DNA of 64,000 bases from Myotis daubentonii (taxonomy: Eukaryota > Chordata > Mammalia > Chiroptera > Vespertilionidae), in contig NC_081861.1 of the NCBI RefSeq assembly GCF_963259705.1, forward strand, positions 103,163,726 through 103,227,725, in the 5' to 3' direction. The notes beneath the pieces are model-generated. The model had not been told where the DNA came from. It did not search any database and worked only from the letters and a program-made list of their open reading frames with translations. The position numbers were made by a program, and so were the translations under genes. Below, piece by piece: positions 1-12,739 of this stretch. How positions within the stretch are numbered: position 1 is the stretch's first letter; each line of letters opens with the position of its first letter.

Positions 1-100
1 TCACAAAAGATTGAATGAAAAAAAAAACACAGATAGGAGCATCCAAATATCATCCATCAAGCAGGACATTTAAGAGGTATGCAAAAATATAAAACAATGA

Positions 101-316
101 CTAGCCAGTGTGACTCAGTGGTTGAGCACAGATCCATGAAACAGGAGGTCACTATTCAATTCCCCACCAGGTCACATGCTCAGGTTGCACGCTTGGTCCC
201 AAGTAGGAGACATGCAGGAGACAGCTGATCAATGATTCTCTGTCACCCTTTTTGTTTCTCTCTCTCTCTCTCTTCCTTCCTTTCTGAAATCAATATATAT
301 TTATATATATTTAAAG
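101..316 (+). repeat. Ves SINE (bat tRNA-derived SINE)
   Basis: The tRNA-like head reads CTAGCCAGTGTGACTCAGTGG and is followed by the B-box-like region, a (CT)n stretch and an AT-rich tail. This layout is shared with the other Ves copies in the window. The internal promoter is degenerate, so this is a dead copy rather than a tRNA gene. Confidence 0.85.
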
Positions 317-879
317 TAAAATAGTGTCACCCTTCTCAGTATTTTATAAGTTAATTACATCTATTATTTTTATTAACATATAATGGATTCATTACAATTT
401 TAATTTAATAAATTAACATTTCAACATCAATTTTTAATGTCTAATGTGGTAAATATTGATGGATGGATACAACTCATATAAATGGAAGCCCTTGGGATTC
501 TAAATAATTTTTAAGAGTGTAAAGGAATCTGAGACCAAAAATCTTGATAACTATTGATTTGAGGAATGTGATTAATAGCTAATTTGTGGAATGTTGATTT
601 AAAGAATATCTTGCTGCTTGTTACAGACATTTAGAATCTATTTTATTGTGGTTGCAGTGCTCAGTTCCTAAAACTTCTTCCTGTTTTAATGTTAAGAATT
701 TACCCAGATCACATTCTTTTGTGACAACAGAAACCCAGAAGGTCTGGGAAAGCACCATACCCCTTGGAGAGAAAGCTGAACAAAAAAGCAAGCAAAGGAA
801 AGTAGGGCACAAATATTGTCTCCTATTATACCATTTTCCCTGTTAGTCCTAGTGACATGTATGAAGTTATTAAACCTCA
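317..879. other. AT-rich intergenic DNA, nothing recognised
   Basis: No gene, splice-site cluster or recognisable repeat was seen. Short overlapping frames near 620-850 have no recognisable domain. This stretch may include downstream (U5/internal) sequence of the probable reverse-strand LTR to its right. Confidence 0.5.
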
Positions 880-1760
880 TAGTAAGGAGCCAGAAAAAAA
901 CTGAGACAAGATATACCTTTCCTTCATCCCTTTCCTCTTGCTCAACCATAGGATGATGTGAGAAATTGTGGCAAGATTTATTGGAGCAAAACAAAGGACT
1001 ACCTCTAGGTGCCTGATGTCTTACCCACACGACCAAGTGGCTTAGTTCCCTCTTGCTGCATTAGTAGTCCAGCCTTTGGGGCTAAAGACTTGCACCCACA
1101 TCCATAAGGCCCAAGAGGGCCAAGACCCAGAGGTGCAAACTTCTCTGTATCTCATTTCCTTATCAGTACATTCACTGGCAATGGCTTGATGGTTCTTAAG
1201 CTGTAAGGGGTGCCATGCTTGGGTCCGTGCTTGACTCTGTGTTTGGGCCCCACTATGGCCTGCACAGCTGCCAGGCCCACATGTCTGCTTGGGAGAGAGA
1301 GCGTGTAAAGGAATGAGCCCCAGGCCTTTGTTAGGTTTTGATTAATCTCCTTTGGTTTGGCTTTCTTTCAAATTAATCGATCTTCTTTCCATTTCTTTGT
1401 GGGCTTTTGTTGGTGCCTGCCCCTGTCTAATCTCTTTCCTGCATCTTCTATGATTTCATATCCTTATCCTCTTTGGTCTTTTCCCTAGATTTTCCTAAGC
1501 TAGACTCCTCACCTTCATGGTTGGCTGCCATTTTGGCTCCTACTCCATATGCTTCAGTAGAAGAACCTCCCCTTGCTCCATCTTGAATTCTACTGCACAT
1601 GTGCTCAGCAAAGAAATTTCCCCCTTACTGTATTATTCCTCTCCCTGGCAATTAATTGGAAGAAGCCAGTTGTGCCCTGGGGAGATTGAAAAGCCGGTCC
1701 TCCTTCCCTACAGGGGTCAGCTGGGGGAGGGGGGAGGCAGGTAGAGATATGTTACTAGTG
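880..1760 (-). repeat. Probable decayed retroviral LTR, reverse strand
   Basis: Read on the minus strand, this is a moderately GC-rich block with a polyadenylation signal (AATAAA, complement at 977-982) in an R-like context of the kind seen in class I LTRs. No coding domain is present and no target-site duplication was found, so both ends are approximate. Seen: composition and poly-A signal. Inferred: LTR identity. It could instead be another GC-rich mammalian repeat. Confidence 0.4.
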
Positions 1761-2490
1761 TCTGGAAGCTGCTCCTTCCTAGTTAATCAGGTTTAATGTC
1801 TGATTCCATTTGCACCCTTCTTTTGTTAACTAACTACATACTTACTGTGACATAATCAAATAAATCACCAAGCATTGGGGGGAATTCTATCATTCATGTT
1901 AATTCATAGCATATATACACAACCACCCAGTTGTTTAGCTGAAGGAAACCTCTTTGTAAGGAAATTCTCTGCAATACATTTATTTAGAAATTCACATCCT
2001 GTGAGAGAAAGCCATAAACCATTTCCCTTTTCAGGACTTTAGGTTCCTCACAGAGTGGCTTAAAATTTTGCCCTGTGCTGATGCCAGTATTCAAAACAAA
2101 CTTCTGGGGTTCACAAAAATGAACCCCTCTTCTAGCTATAAGGTTATTTTTTTCATTGAAGGAAGATACTTCAGTGTATGACTAAAAAAAGTTTTAATGA
2201 AAAAATATGCAAAAATTAAACCTCTTAAAGACTGATTTGTTCCTACTCCTGAAGATTCATTTCCTCCTTCATTTTAGTTATTACAGTTTTAAGTGCTCTT
2301 TTGAGAAAAATAATTAAATTGAAATTGCCTTCTATTTTCATTTTTACTGTAACTACCCTAATCCATGCTCTTATCACCTTAAATTTAAATTTTGATGTAT
2401 TCTCCAATAGGGCCCTCCACCTCCTGTTTTGCCCCTATTCCAATTTATTTTGTCCACCTTTGTCTCAGCAATTTTCAGGCACTGGTAAAA
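1761..2490. other. Intergenic DNA, nothing recognised
   Basis: AT-rich sequence without a gene or a repeat that I can name. Confidence 0.5.
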
Positions 2491-2494
2491 AAAA

Positions 2495-2695
2495 ATATTG
2501 GGCTCTGGAGAAAGAGTATGAATTTTGCCTCTCCCACATACTTGTATGATCTTACAGAAGGTAATTCTCTCTGCGCTTTGATTCACTCATGGGTAAAATA
2601 GGATATAATATTATCCCCTACTCCATAGGATAGTTCTGAGAGTTAAATGGGATGATGTGTATAAATTTCCTAGACTAATGACCAGTACATAGAAA
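2495..2695 (+). repeat. MIR-like ancient SINE
   Basis: The sequence has the MIR pattern of a 'gtatgatctt...' core, then a tail in which TTGATTCACTCATGGGTAA leads to GGGATGATGTGTATAA. Mammal-wide MIRs are old and diverged, and this call rests on the pattern only. Confidence 0.5.
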
Positions 2696-3834
2696 GTACT
2701 ATGAGATTTTTTTACCTCCCTTCCTTACATATGTTTAAAACCCTTCAAAAACTTTCTGTATCCTATGGGTTCTGTAAGCTAAGATCTTCTTTGTATGGTT
2801 CCATCCTCTAAGCTTTTGTTTTTCATTCCTTAGCATGCTTTGTGCTTTAGTCAAAAGTTTTCCCTCACTATTACACAAATAGTATATGTTACTCTTCATT
2901 CATATCCTTGGAAATATTCCTTCTCTCTTCTGAAAAGCATTGCTTTCTCTCCTTTCTTTAACTGGTATATACCAAATTTTAGATATTCAGATGTTGTTCC
3001 ATAGTTTTTGCTGTCTATACCTTTATTTGTTTGTGTTTGCTAGATCACACTTTTCGCATCTTAACTACCTATTTTAGCCTTATCCTAAGTAATAATTTCC
3101 ATGAAATAAAAAATATGAGTGCTAATTGTGCTATACATTAAAATCTTAAACAAATATATAACTTAAAGATGTTTAAAAAGTTATTCCTTGTACTACCAAA
3201 AATAACATTGCATACCTCCAGTGAGACATACTTAACCCATTGGGAACACTGCTTAAACAAAACTTATCGATTGAGCAAAGACCACCCAACCTTTTCCAAA
3301 CAGGTCCAGCCCATAGTGAACTCACCTTCTTACCTTTCATATAACTTAATAATAAATCATTTACTTTGCTATATTTTCTATTATTTTATGAGTGGTCAAC
3401 TTGTCACTTAAAGTATAATCTTGGAGGAAAGGGATATACTTTATGCTTCTGAATCCCACCCTGTCCACTCATCATCCAATAAAATTGCTTATTGTTGTAA
3501 CTCCTTAAGTACTTGTTGAATGATTATTTCCAAAAAGTACAGAAGAGTCTGTGGATATAAAAGCAGAGATAGAAAACTCTTGAAGACAGTTTATCTAAAG
3601 CAATTAATATTCACTATTTCTAATGCAAAAGGAATCGAGGTTTCCTTTTTTAAAAATATTTTTGTCTCACTATTGTTCCAGAAAAGACCAAAGGTGGTTT
3701 GGAAGGATTCATACTATAATAAGATAATACAAATAAATAGTAAGATGAGAAAATAATAAAGAAAATATGTTTAAGAACATAAGAATAGAGCCATGAAATT
3801 GAATAATAAAAATAAGCACACCATATTCTCATGA
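2696..3834. other. AT-rich intergenic DNA, nothing recognised
   Basis: Small open frames near 3169-3411 and 3520-3756 are lysine- and isoleucine-rich with no recognisable domain. They are the expected product of AT-rich non-coding DNA. Confidence 0.5.
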
Positions 3835-4245
3835 ACCATACATGTTGTTGCAAATGACAGTATTTTGTCTTTTCTTATGATTGAGTAGTATTACATTGCA
3901 TATACTAGTATGTCCCACATTCTAAGCAAAATAAGTCAGGCAGAAAAGGTCAAGAACCATATAATTTCACTCATATGTGGGACATAAAACTGAAAGCAAC
4001 AAACAAATAAGTAAACAAATAAGAACTCATAGACACAGACAACAGTATGGTAGTTGCCAAAAAGTAGAGGGTGGGGAGGAGGTAAAAGATGGAAAAAGGA
4101 GTCAAATATATGATTATGGAAGGAGACTGAACTAGGTGGTGCACACACAAAGCAATATACAGATGATGTATTATAGAATTGTATACTTGAAACCTATATA
4201 ATTTTATTAACCAATGTTACCCCAATAAATTTAATAAAAATGTTT
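3835..4245 (+). repeat. L1 3' end with 5' inversion
   Basis: From about 3926 the sequence is a plus-strand L1 tail: TCACTCATATGTGGGACATA, then 'atacttgaaacctatataat' and a terminal 'aataaatttaataaa'. The 3835-3925 piece is L1 in the opposite orientation (TGATTGAGTAGTATTACATT). An inverted 5' piece ahead of a normal 3' piece is the usual twin-priming product. Confidence 0.75.
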
Positions 4246-6017
4246 TAAAAAGCACAGTATAGAAAGATCTCCAAAGTTGCTACCAGTAGGCAACAAATTA
4301 GTTTCAGTTTATTCAGCAGAACATGTAAAAAGAGATATTTAACACAATTATCAGTATCCATAAGAACCAAATCAAACAAATTATTTAGGGAAAATGTAGT
4401 TCTTCCTAATATTACGATCAAGTATTACCCTTGGGTCCTCCAAAAAGAAACAGTATATTTTAATGAATAATGTCCTCAATAATAGTTATCACCCATAATC
4501 TACTGTTACTGTTAGAGAAGACCTAAAAGCCATTGAAGTACCAATTTTTAAACTTTCCTCAGCCTAGGAAATATATGATACACCAGTTAAAGTAAACTTT
4601 GAGGGAATACATAGAGAAAGTAAAGAGTTCAGAACTATGGAAAAATTGTTTCAGCTGTATTGTTTTTTAGACTCTTACAAGTGGATATTTATTAACTGGG
4701 TTGAGATGATAATGATTCCTAGACTGTCAGTCATACTCAGTAACTAGTAGACTCTCTTCTACAAGTTAATCTGAGATTATTCTTAATTTTTAAGCTTTTT
4801 GTTTTAATTAACACTCAGAACTTTACTTGAGTTGAAATTCCCTTTGCCTAAATTGGTTCACTGACTTCTGAGATAATTTTGCTTCCCTTTTTAGGGCCAA
4901 TGAAAGGAGGGGATACTTGCATGCAAGAGAGAAATGAGGTAAGCAGGCAGGCTTTCTTTTTAGCAATGTTAAGGTGTCTGTGAAATGAAGGTAGGAAGCA
5001 GTGTTTTTAGCTAATTGTCAAGAAAGCATTCCTTTTATCTATCTTTCCCAGGGTTTGGATTTAAAACTAAAAAGTTCTGGAATTTTTTTGTCCAGAGTAA
5101 GATCTTACCCTGGCTTATACTGCTCAAACTCACAAAGGATGAATTTGTACCAGAAATCCAATTTAATAATTTATAGTAAGAAACAGAACTGCCAAATAAA
5201 CTGAAATGTGTGTTGGCTTGTCAGTATATTTTCTTTTCTGTAGGATTTCAAGTCAGAATATCAAATTAATAACAGATTGGGGCTGGATAAATATATGAAA
5301 TCAGAACTAATAAGGAGATTGCAAGGTCAAGCATGTTTCATTTGATATACCTCAGCCAGTCATAACTTTTTCATCAATCAGTTCAAACTCTTAGTTTCTA
5401 GTGCTGAAAGTATCTCTTTTCCATCCCTTGCAACCTTGAATTTTGTATTAGACATTTCTGAGTATTAGGCATGTCTCTATCTAGTTCTTGAAGGGTGCTA
5501 GTTTTATAAGGAGACGTTGCAGGTCCAGTTTGCCCTTTTACAAAAAATTGTGGTCATCCACTCCCTTCTTTATGTAGTCTTACCCAAAAATCCAAATGCT
5601 ACTGTTTAACCTAACAAGCAGTACTTTTTTTTTCCGTTTGCTATGGCTATTACCCAGAAGACTCTTTGCAGTTTCAGGCTATGGTTTCTTTTTAAAAATT
5701 CTTTATCGTTTAAAGTATTACAAATGAATCCTTTTCTCCCCATTGACCGTGGTTTCTGAATGAGGTTCCTTTACATGCCCACAGAGGTTCATGCTGCTTT
5801 GCAAGCTTTGTTTCTCAGAACTACACTCAGACTTGGCTGACACTACAGTCCCTAAGAGTATGACCTTTCTTTATTTGCATACTTATAAAATCCCCAGAGA
5901 CATTATACATAAAAACCAAAATCTTAGTAATCTGTAGGAAGACTCTGTTATCAACATTGTTCACTTTTTTTAATTCATGCATTATTTGAACATTTATTTT
6001 TTTATTCATCCCTTCAA
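4246..6017. other. AT-rich intergenic DNA, nothing recognised
   Basis: No gene or nameable repeat was seen. T-rich runs near 5624-5634 and 5995-6002 are simple sequence. Confidence 0.5.
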
Positions 6018-6130
6018 TTAGTCATTCAACAAATATTCATGAAAGTGCCTTGTGCTGGACTGGTTGGTAATACAGAAATAAGTCAGCCATGACCTTTGCC
6101 CTCAAGCAGTTTGCAGTATACTAAGGTAGT
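6018..6130 (+). repeat. Ancient L2-like fragment
   Basis: The phrase 'tcattcaacaaatattcatg' followed by 'tgccttgtgctggac' and 'tgacctttgccctcaagcag' is the familiar L2 3'-end pattern. Diverged and short. Confidence 0.5.
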
Positions 6131-6261
6131 AAAAAATGTATAAAAATAACCAAATTACACATTAAATTTTAAGCCTTGAGATAAACTGAGAGAAGTGCAC
6201 TCCAGATAAAGGGGACAGTGTAAGCAAAGCTAGTCCTACTGCTCTTAGTTCTGACTTGTAT

Positions 6262-6480
6262 TCTCAACAGAAACACATCAGGCCAGAAAAGAATGGAAGG
6301 AAATTTACAAAGTGATGCAAAGCAAGGGACTGAATCCAAGAATACTCTATCCAGCAAGGCTATCATTCAAAATTGAAGGGGAAATAAGGAGCTTCACAGA
6401 CAAAAAACAAACAAAAAAACAAAAACTAAGGGAGTTTATCACTACCAAGCCAGTAATGCAAGAGATCTTGAGATATCTTC
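6262..6480 (+). repeat. L1/HAL1 ORF1 C-terminal fragment
   Basis: The translation contains GLNPRILYPARLSFKIEGEI and SFTDKKQTK...LREFITTKPVMQEIL, which match the C-terminal end of the ORF1 proteins in the HAL1 (59.0 kb) and L1 (32.2 kb) of this same window. Only the last roughly 70 codons are present, so it is a fragment and not a gene. Confidence 0.8.
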
Positions 6481-7379
6481 ACCCTGTGCCCTTCATGCTT
6501 GAAGGAATTGCAGCTTTCTCGTTCTTAGGTAAACTCCCTGTAGATTTTCCTCAAAATCCCATCTTGCCATGGAGCCTACTGGAATCTAGTAAAAAAAGTA
6601 GACATATGGGTTGTGGTAGAAAGATATAATGTGAGGAACAGTGAGGAAGGCTGATATGCATATCTTTTTTTAAATTGTGCACAGCCTTTTGTTCCAAGCT
6701 CTTTGAATTTCTTTGCACCAATAAAATAGAAATAAAATAAACCTTTAGTAGCGTCATCTGCTCAAGGGACTTACCTTTGGTTTGTACAAATAAGGTTTCT
6801 GTGGTGAGATGCAAAATTCACTCAACTTCCTCTTTCAACAACAAATTTGTCAGTTATCAGCAGAATCCGTGTTACCCAGAGTTATATTTTTCATCCCCAG
6901 CTCCCTGCAAAGAAACTAGAGTGTCTCCAGGGTAAGTCACAGTATAGTATCTGGGAATTGGTGGTTCTGTGTGGGAAGATTGGTGGGGGCATGAAGATGC
7001 AGGACAGGGGCAAATGTGGGACCATTGTTCAAATTGAAAATGGTCCTTGGTTTATTTTAGATTTCTTGCAGCAAGAGTGATGATTTCTCTTGAGTAAGAC
7101 TAGAGTACAAAGTTAAGGTTAATGCGACCAGTCCCCACCATAACACAGTAGCATGAAGCCTGTGATTCAGCTCAATCTTTCCTGAGGGCTCTTTGTTTCT
7201 TTGTCAACCTAGGAAGTTGGCACAAGTGGTAAGAAAATAGAGTGTTCAGTGAGATTGTTGTAGCATATTCAGCCAGAAAAAGAGGATTTAAATTCTTGTT
7301 CTGTATTATTTACCTAGTTTCATAATGAAGTTTTTATGTCTAGTCCCATTGCTTTGGTAAGATTAGCTCTCATAGATAC
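6481..7379. other. Intergenic DNA, nothing recognised
   Basis: No gene or repeat that I can name. Confidence 0.45.
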
Positions 7380-7565
7380 AGCAAAAGAGATGAAAAGAAC
7401 TTGAGATCATAGATTTGGTGGCTGAAAGAGCTCTTAGAGAGCCAAATCCTTCACAATACAGATGGAAAAACTGAGAGCCAGTGAGGACACTTAGGATAAT
7501 TCATCTAGTTAGTGATAGAGCTAGAACTAGAACCTGTGTCTTCTAAATCATGCTCCCTTCCCTGA
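7380..7565 (+). repeat. Ancient mammal-wide SINE-like fragment (MIR/L2 class)
   Basis: Contains 'acagatggaaaaactgagag', 'gatagagctagaactagaac' and 'tgtgtcttctaaatcatgct', the phrase order of an old mammal-wide interspersed repeat. The subfamily cannot be assigned by eye. Confidence 0.45.
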
Positions 7566-8369
7566 TAGCAGTCTGTATCTCCAAGAGAATACTGTGGATA
7601 TATTTATAACTATGTTGGATTTTATGTTAGGAAATGAGGTAATGAGTTGATAAGCTCTGGTATAATGATCTCAGTCTGTTCAGAATCATTTTTTGATATT
7701 TTGAAAGGTGACTTTTGACTCAAGTTCAGCCCTACTGGACAACAGAGCCCCAAGTAGAGACACCTATCTCTCAGTGATTATTGTTCTCATTACTCTGAAT
7801 GCTTGCAACCTCTCTGGTTTTGAGCAAAGATGACTGAGTAAAAACGAAACATTTTTCAGTTGGGGAGTACTTAAAGGTGGACTGTGTTACACCAGTTAGT
7901 ATCAGAATCATTCTGAATAGAATGATAACAAGCTTTGTTGTGCTTTATTGGGGGGTGGGGAGTAGTCTCAGTACCAAGGATCCTACAAGTGGAACATTTT
8001 TATTTTGGTTGTTAAAATGGATGGGGTGTCATGACCATTCCTATTAATTGACTTTATCTCTTAGCAATTGTGACACAGTACAATTATTCACTGCTAAAAA
8101 ATAGGTGCTATCCTGGTATACTGAGGCAGGAAATGGCCTACAGTACATACATAATCAGGTCATGCATTCAGGGTAATTGTCTTTGTAATGGTTTCTGTTG
8201 AACACATGTCCTACTTTGGTCAAAAGTAGTTCCTTTTTGGGCTCTTTTGGGAAAGTTGTTGAGTTCAAGTTGTGTAGTCTGCTCAAATTCTGGCAGTGGT
8301 GGAGCATATGATGTCACAAAAGTGAGCATACTTCTAGGTGGTTTGGGGTGGCTCTTCATAACCAGTTGT
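7566..8369. other. Intergenic DNA, nothing recognised
   Basis: No gene or nameable repeat. Confidence 0.45.
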
Positions 8370-8830
8370 GTCACGACACTGTTGTCTGTGTCCATGAGTT
8401 TTTTTTCTCATTTCTTTTTCATCTTTTTTGCTCAATCTCCTCACACCCTCCCAGCTACCCCACCATGATAGCTGTTAGCCTGCTCTTTATCTATGAGTCT
8501 GTCTTTATTTTGCTTCTTAGTTCATTTTGTTTATTAGATTACACATATGAGTGAAATCATATTTGTTTTTCTCTTACTATTTTCCACAGTGGCTACACCA
8601 TATGCATTTCCACCAACAGTACATGAGGGTTCCTTTTCTCCACATCCTTGCCAGCACTTGTTGTTTGTTAATTTGTTAATGATAGCCATTCTGACACGTG
8701 TAAGGTGATATTTCATTGTGGTTTTAGTTGTCATTTCTCTGATGAATTGTGATGTTGAACATATTTCCATATGTCTATTGGACATTCATATGTCCTATTT
8801 GGAGAAGTGTCTATTCAGGTTCTTTGCCTC

Positions 8831-9350
8831 TTTTTTTTTTAATATTTTTCCCTTTATTGAATAAGATATTACAAATGTGTTCTTATCCCCCCAATGTCCC
8901 CTTATCCCCCCAATCCTGCCCTCACCCTCACCCCCTGTTGTACACATCCATTACTTATGCTTATATGCATGCATACAAGTCCTTTGGTTGATCTTTCCCC
9001 CTCACCCCCACCCTCCCCTGCCTTTCCTCTGAGTTTTGAGCATCTGATAGATGCTTCTCTGTCTCTACATCTGTTTTTGTTCATTGGTTTATGTTGTTCA
9101 TTATAATCCACAGATGAGTGAGAGCATGTGATATTTATCTTTGACTGACTTACTTCACTTAGCATAATGCTCTCCAGCTCCATCCATGCTGTTGCAAATG
9201 GTAGGAGTTCCTTCCTTTTTACAGCTGCATGGTATTCCATTGTGTAGATGTGCCAAAGTTTTTTAATCCATTCATCTGATGATGGGTACTTAGGCTGATT
9301 CCAAATCTTAGCTATTGTAAATTGTGCTGCTATGGACATAGGGATGCATA
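8831..9350 (-). repeat. Nested younger 5'-truncated L1 3' end, reverse strand
   Basis: It starts at a T-run (the poly-A tail on the minus strand) and carries 'caagtcctttggttgatctt' and 'ctccagctccatccatgctg'. The same text occurs in the tail of the HAL1 at 58.7-59.0 kb, so this is the same young L1/HAL1 3'-end family inserted into an older L1. The 145-residue minus-strand frame over it belongs to L1 ORF2 C-terminus/3'UTR and is not a gene. Confidence 0.75.
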
Positions 9351-9364
9351 ATTGGATTTTTTGT

Positions 9365-9386
9365 TGTGTGTGTGTGTGTGTGTGTG
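9365..9386. repeat. (TG)n microsatellite
   Basis: Uninterrupted TG dinucleotide run. Confidence 0.95.
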
Positions 9387-9447
9387 GTTTTTTTAAAAAT
9401 TTAAATTCTTTATTGTTTAAAATATTACATGAGTCTCATTTTTCCCC

Positions 9448-9449
<2 letters not shown>

Positions 9450-9491
<42 letters not shown>
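9450..9491. repeat. (TG)n microsatellite
   Basis: About 20 TG units. The Cys/Val and Thr/His frames translated over it are artefacts. Confidence 0.95.
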
Positions 9492-9492
<1 letters not shown>

Positions 9493-9529
9493 TAGTTTTA
9501 AATATTAATTTTGTCACCCATTCCAGGAC

Positions 9530-9745
9530 TATTTTTTTATTTTTAAAATTTTTATTGATTTTCAGAAAGAAAGTGAGAGGGATAGAGAGACAGAACATCG
9601 ATGAGAGAGAAATGTCATTAATCCGCTGTCTCTTGACCACCCTCTATTGGGGATCAAGCCTACAACCCAAGCATGTGCCCTGACTGGGAATTGAACCAGT
9701 GTCCTGGGTAGACGCTCAACCCCTGAGTCACACTAGCCAGGCTGG
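9530..9745 (-). repeat. Ves SINE, reverse strand
   Basis: Minus-strand orientation: A-rich tail at the left ('tttttattgattttcagaaa'), (GA)n block, 'tattggggatcaagcc', and the tRNA-like head at the right end ('ctgagtcacactagccaggc'). Confidence 0.85.
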
Positions 9746-10594
9746 TGTTTAGTTTTATAAGTTCTTTGTAAATTTTGGATATTAACCCCTTATCTGATGT
9801 ATCATTGCTGAATATGTTCTCCTATTCAATAGGTTGTCTTTTCATTTTGTTGATGGTTTCCTTTGTTGTGCAAAAACTTTTTAGGTTGATATAGTCCCAT
9901 ATGTTTATTTTTTCTCTTGTCTGGGGAAATATCAGAAAAATATTGCTATGAGAAATGTTTGAGATTTTACTGCCTATGTTTTCTTCTGGGATTTTTATGG
10001 TTTTGAGTATAACAGGTTAGTCCTTAAACTATTTTGAGTTTATTCTTGTTTATGGTGTAAGAAGGTGGTGCAATATCCAAAAATCAATAAATGTGATGCA
10101 GCACATAAACAAAATGCAGGATAATAATCACATGATTACACCAACAGAGGCAGAAAAAAACATATGATCATAACCAGCACCCATTTATGATAAAAACTCA
10201 GCAAATTTAGAATAGAGAGAATATACCTCAATGTAATAAAGGCCATATATGACATCCACAGCCAACATCATACTCAATGGGCAAAAACTACAGCATTTCC
10301 TTTAAGATCAAGAACAAGACAGGGATATCAGCTTTCAATACACATACATTTGGTGTCTTAAGAGGCAGGGAAATCTATAATCTTCTGCCACAGCTATAAC
10401 AAAGAGAATGAATCTGCCTGTTGTGAAAGCACCTTTTCTAAGAATTCTAATAATCAGGGCAATTACTGGAAGTTAGTCTATACTTTATTTAAAATATTTG
10501 GTCAAAAGTCTAATTACAATCCAACTCATGGATTTTGCAAGACATTTTCATCTAGTTTGGTTCACATGTATCATAGGTGAGTGATCAAGCAGAT

Positions 10595-10745
10595 GGATCA
10601 ATATACAGAGAACCAAGAAGTATTGGTTCTAGCTCAAGTCCTGCCAGTGACTTACTGTGTGGCCTTGAGCAAGTTGCTTTATTTCTCTGGATTTCAATAT
10701 TATAATCTATAATAAGAGGAAAAACTTGAAATAGAAAATCTTTAA
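10595..10745 (+). repeat. MIR SINE
   Basis: Typical MIR core: 'cctgccagtgacttactgtg' and 'ttgagcaagttgctttattt' followed by a 'tctggatttcaatattataa' tail. Confidence 0.65.
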
Positions 10746-11439
10746 TTTCATTCCTAGCAATACAACAATTTGACTATACACTTAGGCATCTTAGAAGAGT
10801 TATATATCATGAAGTGATAAATAATGGGACCATAGTATAGAAATTAGCCAGAGGGAATCTTTTGGAAATATAGTCTATATCTTGAAGGGAACCCATTAAC
10901 TTTTGCCAAAGATCATTATACTCTTTTCAGAATTTTACCATGAGATCCTCAACTTTTAGGCCATAGGCAAGTGTTTTGCAAGTAAATTCATTCTTTTTTC
11001 AAATGATAAAATCAAACAACAAACAAAGTGAATAATTCTGGAATCTAATTTCCACAATGACAATGTCACTCAAACAGTATTTCTCAATCTTTTAAAACGA
11101 AACTTTTCTTTGAAAAACATAAAAATATTTCATAAGAACTCCTAGAAAAACCTACTCCATAAGCTTAAAGTTTTCCAAGTACAGCCAAAAATATTTTTAG
11201 ACCTGTATTTTCATCAGTTTGTATTTTAGGGAGATTATTTTGATTTCCAGATATATTTTGTATAATAAGAAATATATTTTTTAAAGTAACACATGCTTCC
11301 AACCCTTAAACTTTAAGAATTATTGCTTTAGTACTGCTGGCCATCTCTCATAACTCTACTTTTTGGGGCATTTGCTAAACCCAGAAAAGTACAAAATTCA
11401 ACCAAAGGCCCATGGATATTACTTTTTGTACAAGTAAAG
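10746..11439. other. AT-rich intergenic DNA, nothing recognised
   Basis: No gene or nameable repeat. Confidence 0.45.
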
Positions 11440-11600
11440 CTGAAATGAACTAACATTTATTTAATGTCTACTGTGTACCAGACATGAACATTGTTACTTT
11501 TTTATAAATGAGGAAACTGAAGCCCAGAGATATGAAGTGAGTTGTTTCAGGCCAGAGAGCTGATAACTGCATCAAGATATGGCCCCAGATTTTCCCAAAG
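11440..11600 (+). repeat. MIR-class ancient SINE
   Basis: Shows 'catttatttaatgtctactg', 'tgaggaaactgaagcccaga' and 'gaagtgagttgtttcaggcc', the MIR/MIR3 phrase order. Confidence 0.6.
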
Positions 11601-12259
11601 GACATAATTCTTTCTACACCCAAAATGCTCCCCAACTGCCAAAATGATACCTAATTAAGCCTTTCAAAAATTATTTCATAAATCTGATAAAGTTACATGC
11701 AGGAAAGTTTAATTCAAATTTTGAGGTATTAGTTTGTGAATAGTCTAATTATCTTAAGTCATTTCAAGGATAAAAAAATTTTATTTCTTTGAACTTATAG
11801 AAGAATGTATAGGCTACATATGTTTGTGGGTTATTTAGAGTTGATTTTAATTAATTCAGGAAACAGTAGAGTTCCAAATTTCAGTTGCTCTCCTTTACTT
11901 ACGGTTGTGAGTGATTGAATGAAGGACACCATGTTCATGGGGGTCAGACTGCCTTGAGTAATTCATGTGAGATTTTTTTTGGTTCAAAGAAGAAAAATAT
12001 TTTAAAGCAATTTAGGTTCCAAAATGGCCTGTAAAGGTTGTCCCCTAGGGAGTGAGCAGGGCCCCCATCAACAACCTTTCTCTATTTAATTTTCCTTTTT
12101 CCAAAAAATGATAAGCCTACATATTGGCACTATCATCAAAGAAAATAAGATAAGCAAATTTGATAAACATGTTTACTTGCTGGTATTAGTGACATAATAA
12201 GGAATGAAAAGAGGGGGAAATGATAGGGTAAAGCTTTGCAAAGTTGTACTAGAAAAAGA
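11601..12259. other. Intergenic DNA, nothing recognised
   Basis: No gene or nameable repeat. Confidence 0.45.
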
Positions 12260-12385
12260 GCATTCACCTTGATGCCTGAGGTCCAGGTTCTACCCTCTTT
12301 ACTCTGTCACTTGATAACCTTATGTCTTCAGGCAAATTAAGTCACTTTTTGGAACCTCAGTTTCCTGATTTTAAAATGGGGAGAG
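12260..12385 (+). repeat. MIR SINE fragment
   Basis: Contains 'tactctgtcacttgataacc' and 'ttggaacctcagtttcctga', the conserved MIR core and tail. Confidence 0.6.
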
Positions 12386-12739
12386 GCATTGTAGGACTGG
12401 TGAAAAAGTGAATGGATTAAGAAGTAAAATTTGTAGTTACAAAATTGTCATAGATGTATAAATTCAAGCATAAGAAATGTAGTGAACAATTTTGTGATAA
12501 CTAAGTATGGTGCCAGTTGGGTACTGGAAATATTGATGGGATACTTTGTACTAGTAAAGTATATGATTGTCTAACTGGTATAATCTACACCTAAAACCTT
12601 GTTCTAATGTTAGGGAGAAGGGGAATGATAAATAAATTTAGTGCATGGCCCCCTGCTTCACAAGCTCACAGCCCACTATGGAGGGATTCATAAATAGTTA
12701 ACAATATAAGAGTTATCATAAGGCAGACTATTTGTTATG

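Larger units (their letters stand above)
8370..10345 (-). repeat. Reverse-strand L1 composite with a 5' inversion and nested insertions
   Basis: 8370-8830 and 9746-10060 read as L1 ORF2/3' sequence on the minus strand (for example 'attttccacagtggctacac' and 'tcattttgttgatggtttcc'). From about 10066 to 10345 the orientation flips to plus-strand L1 reverse-transcriptase sequence (TGGTGCAATATCCAAAAATC, 'catcatactcaatgggcaaa'). The 5' portion is therefore inverted, consistent with twin priming. A younger L1 tail (8831-9350), TG runs and a Ves SINE interrupt it. No open reading frame survives. Confidence 0.75.

Noticed and set aside
9425..9683. Cys/Val-rich and Thr/His-rich open frames
   Set aside because: They are translations of a TG dinucleotide repeat.
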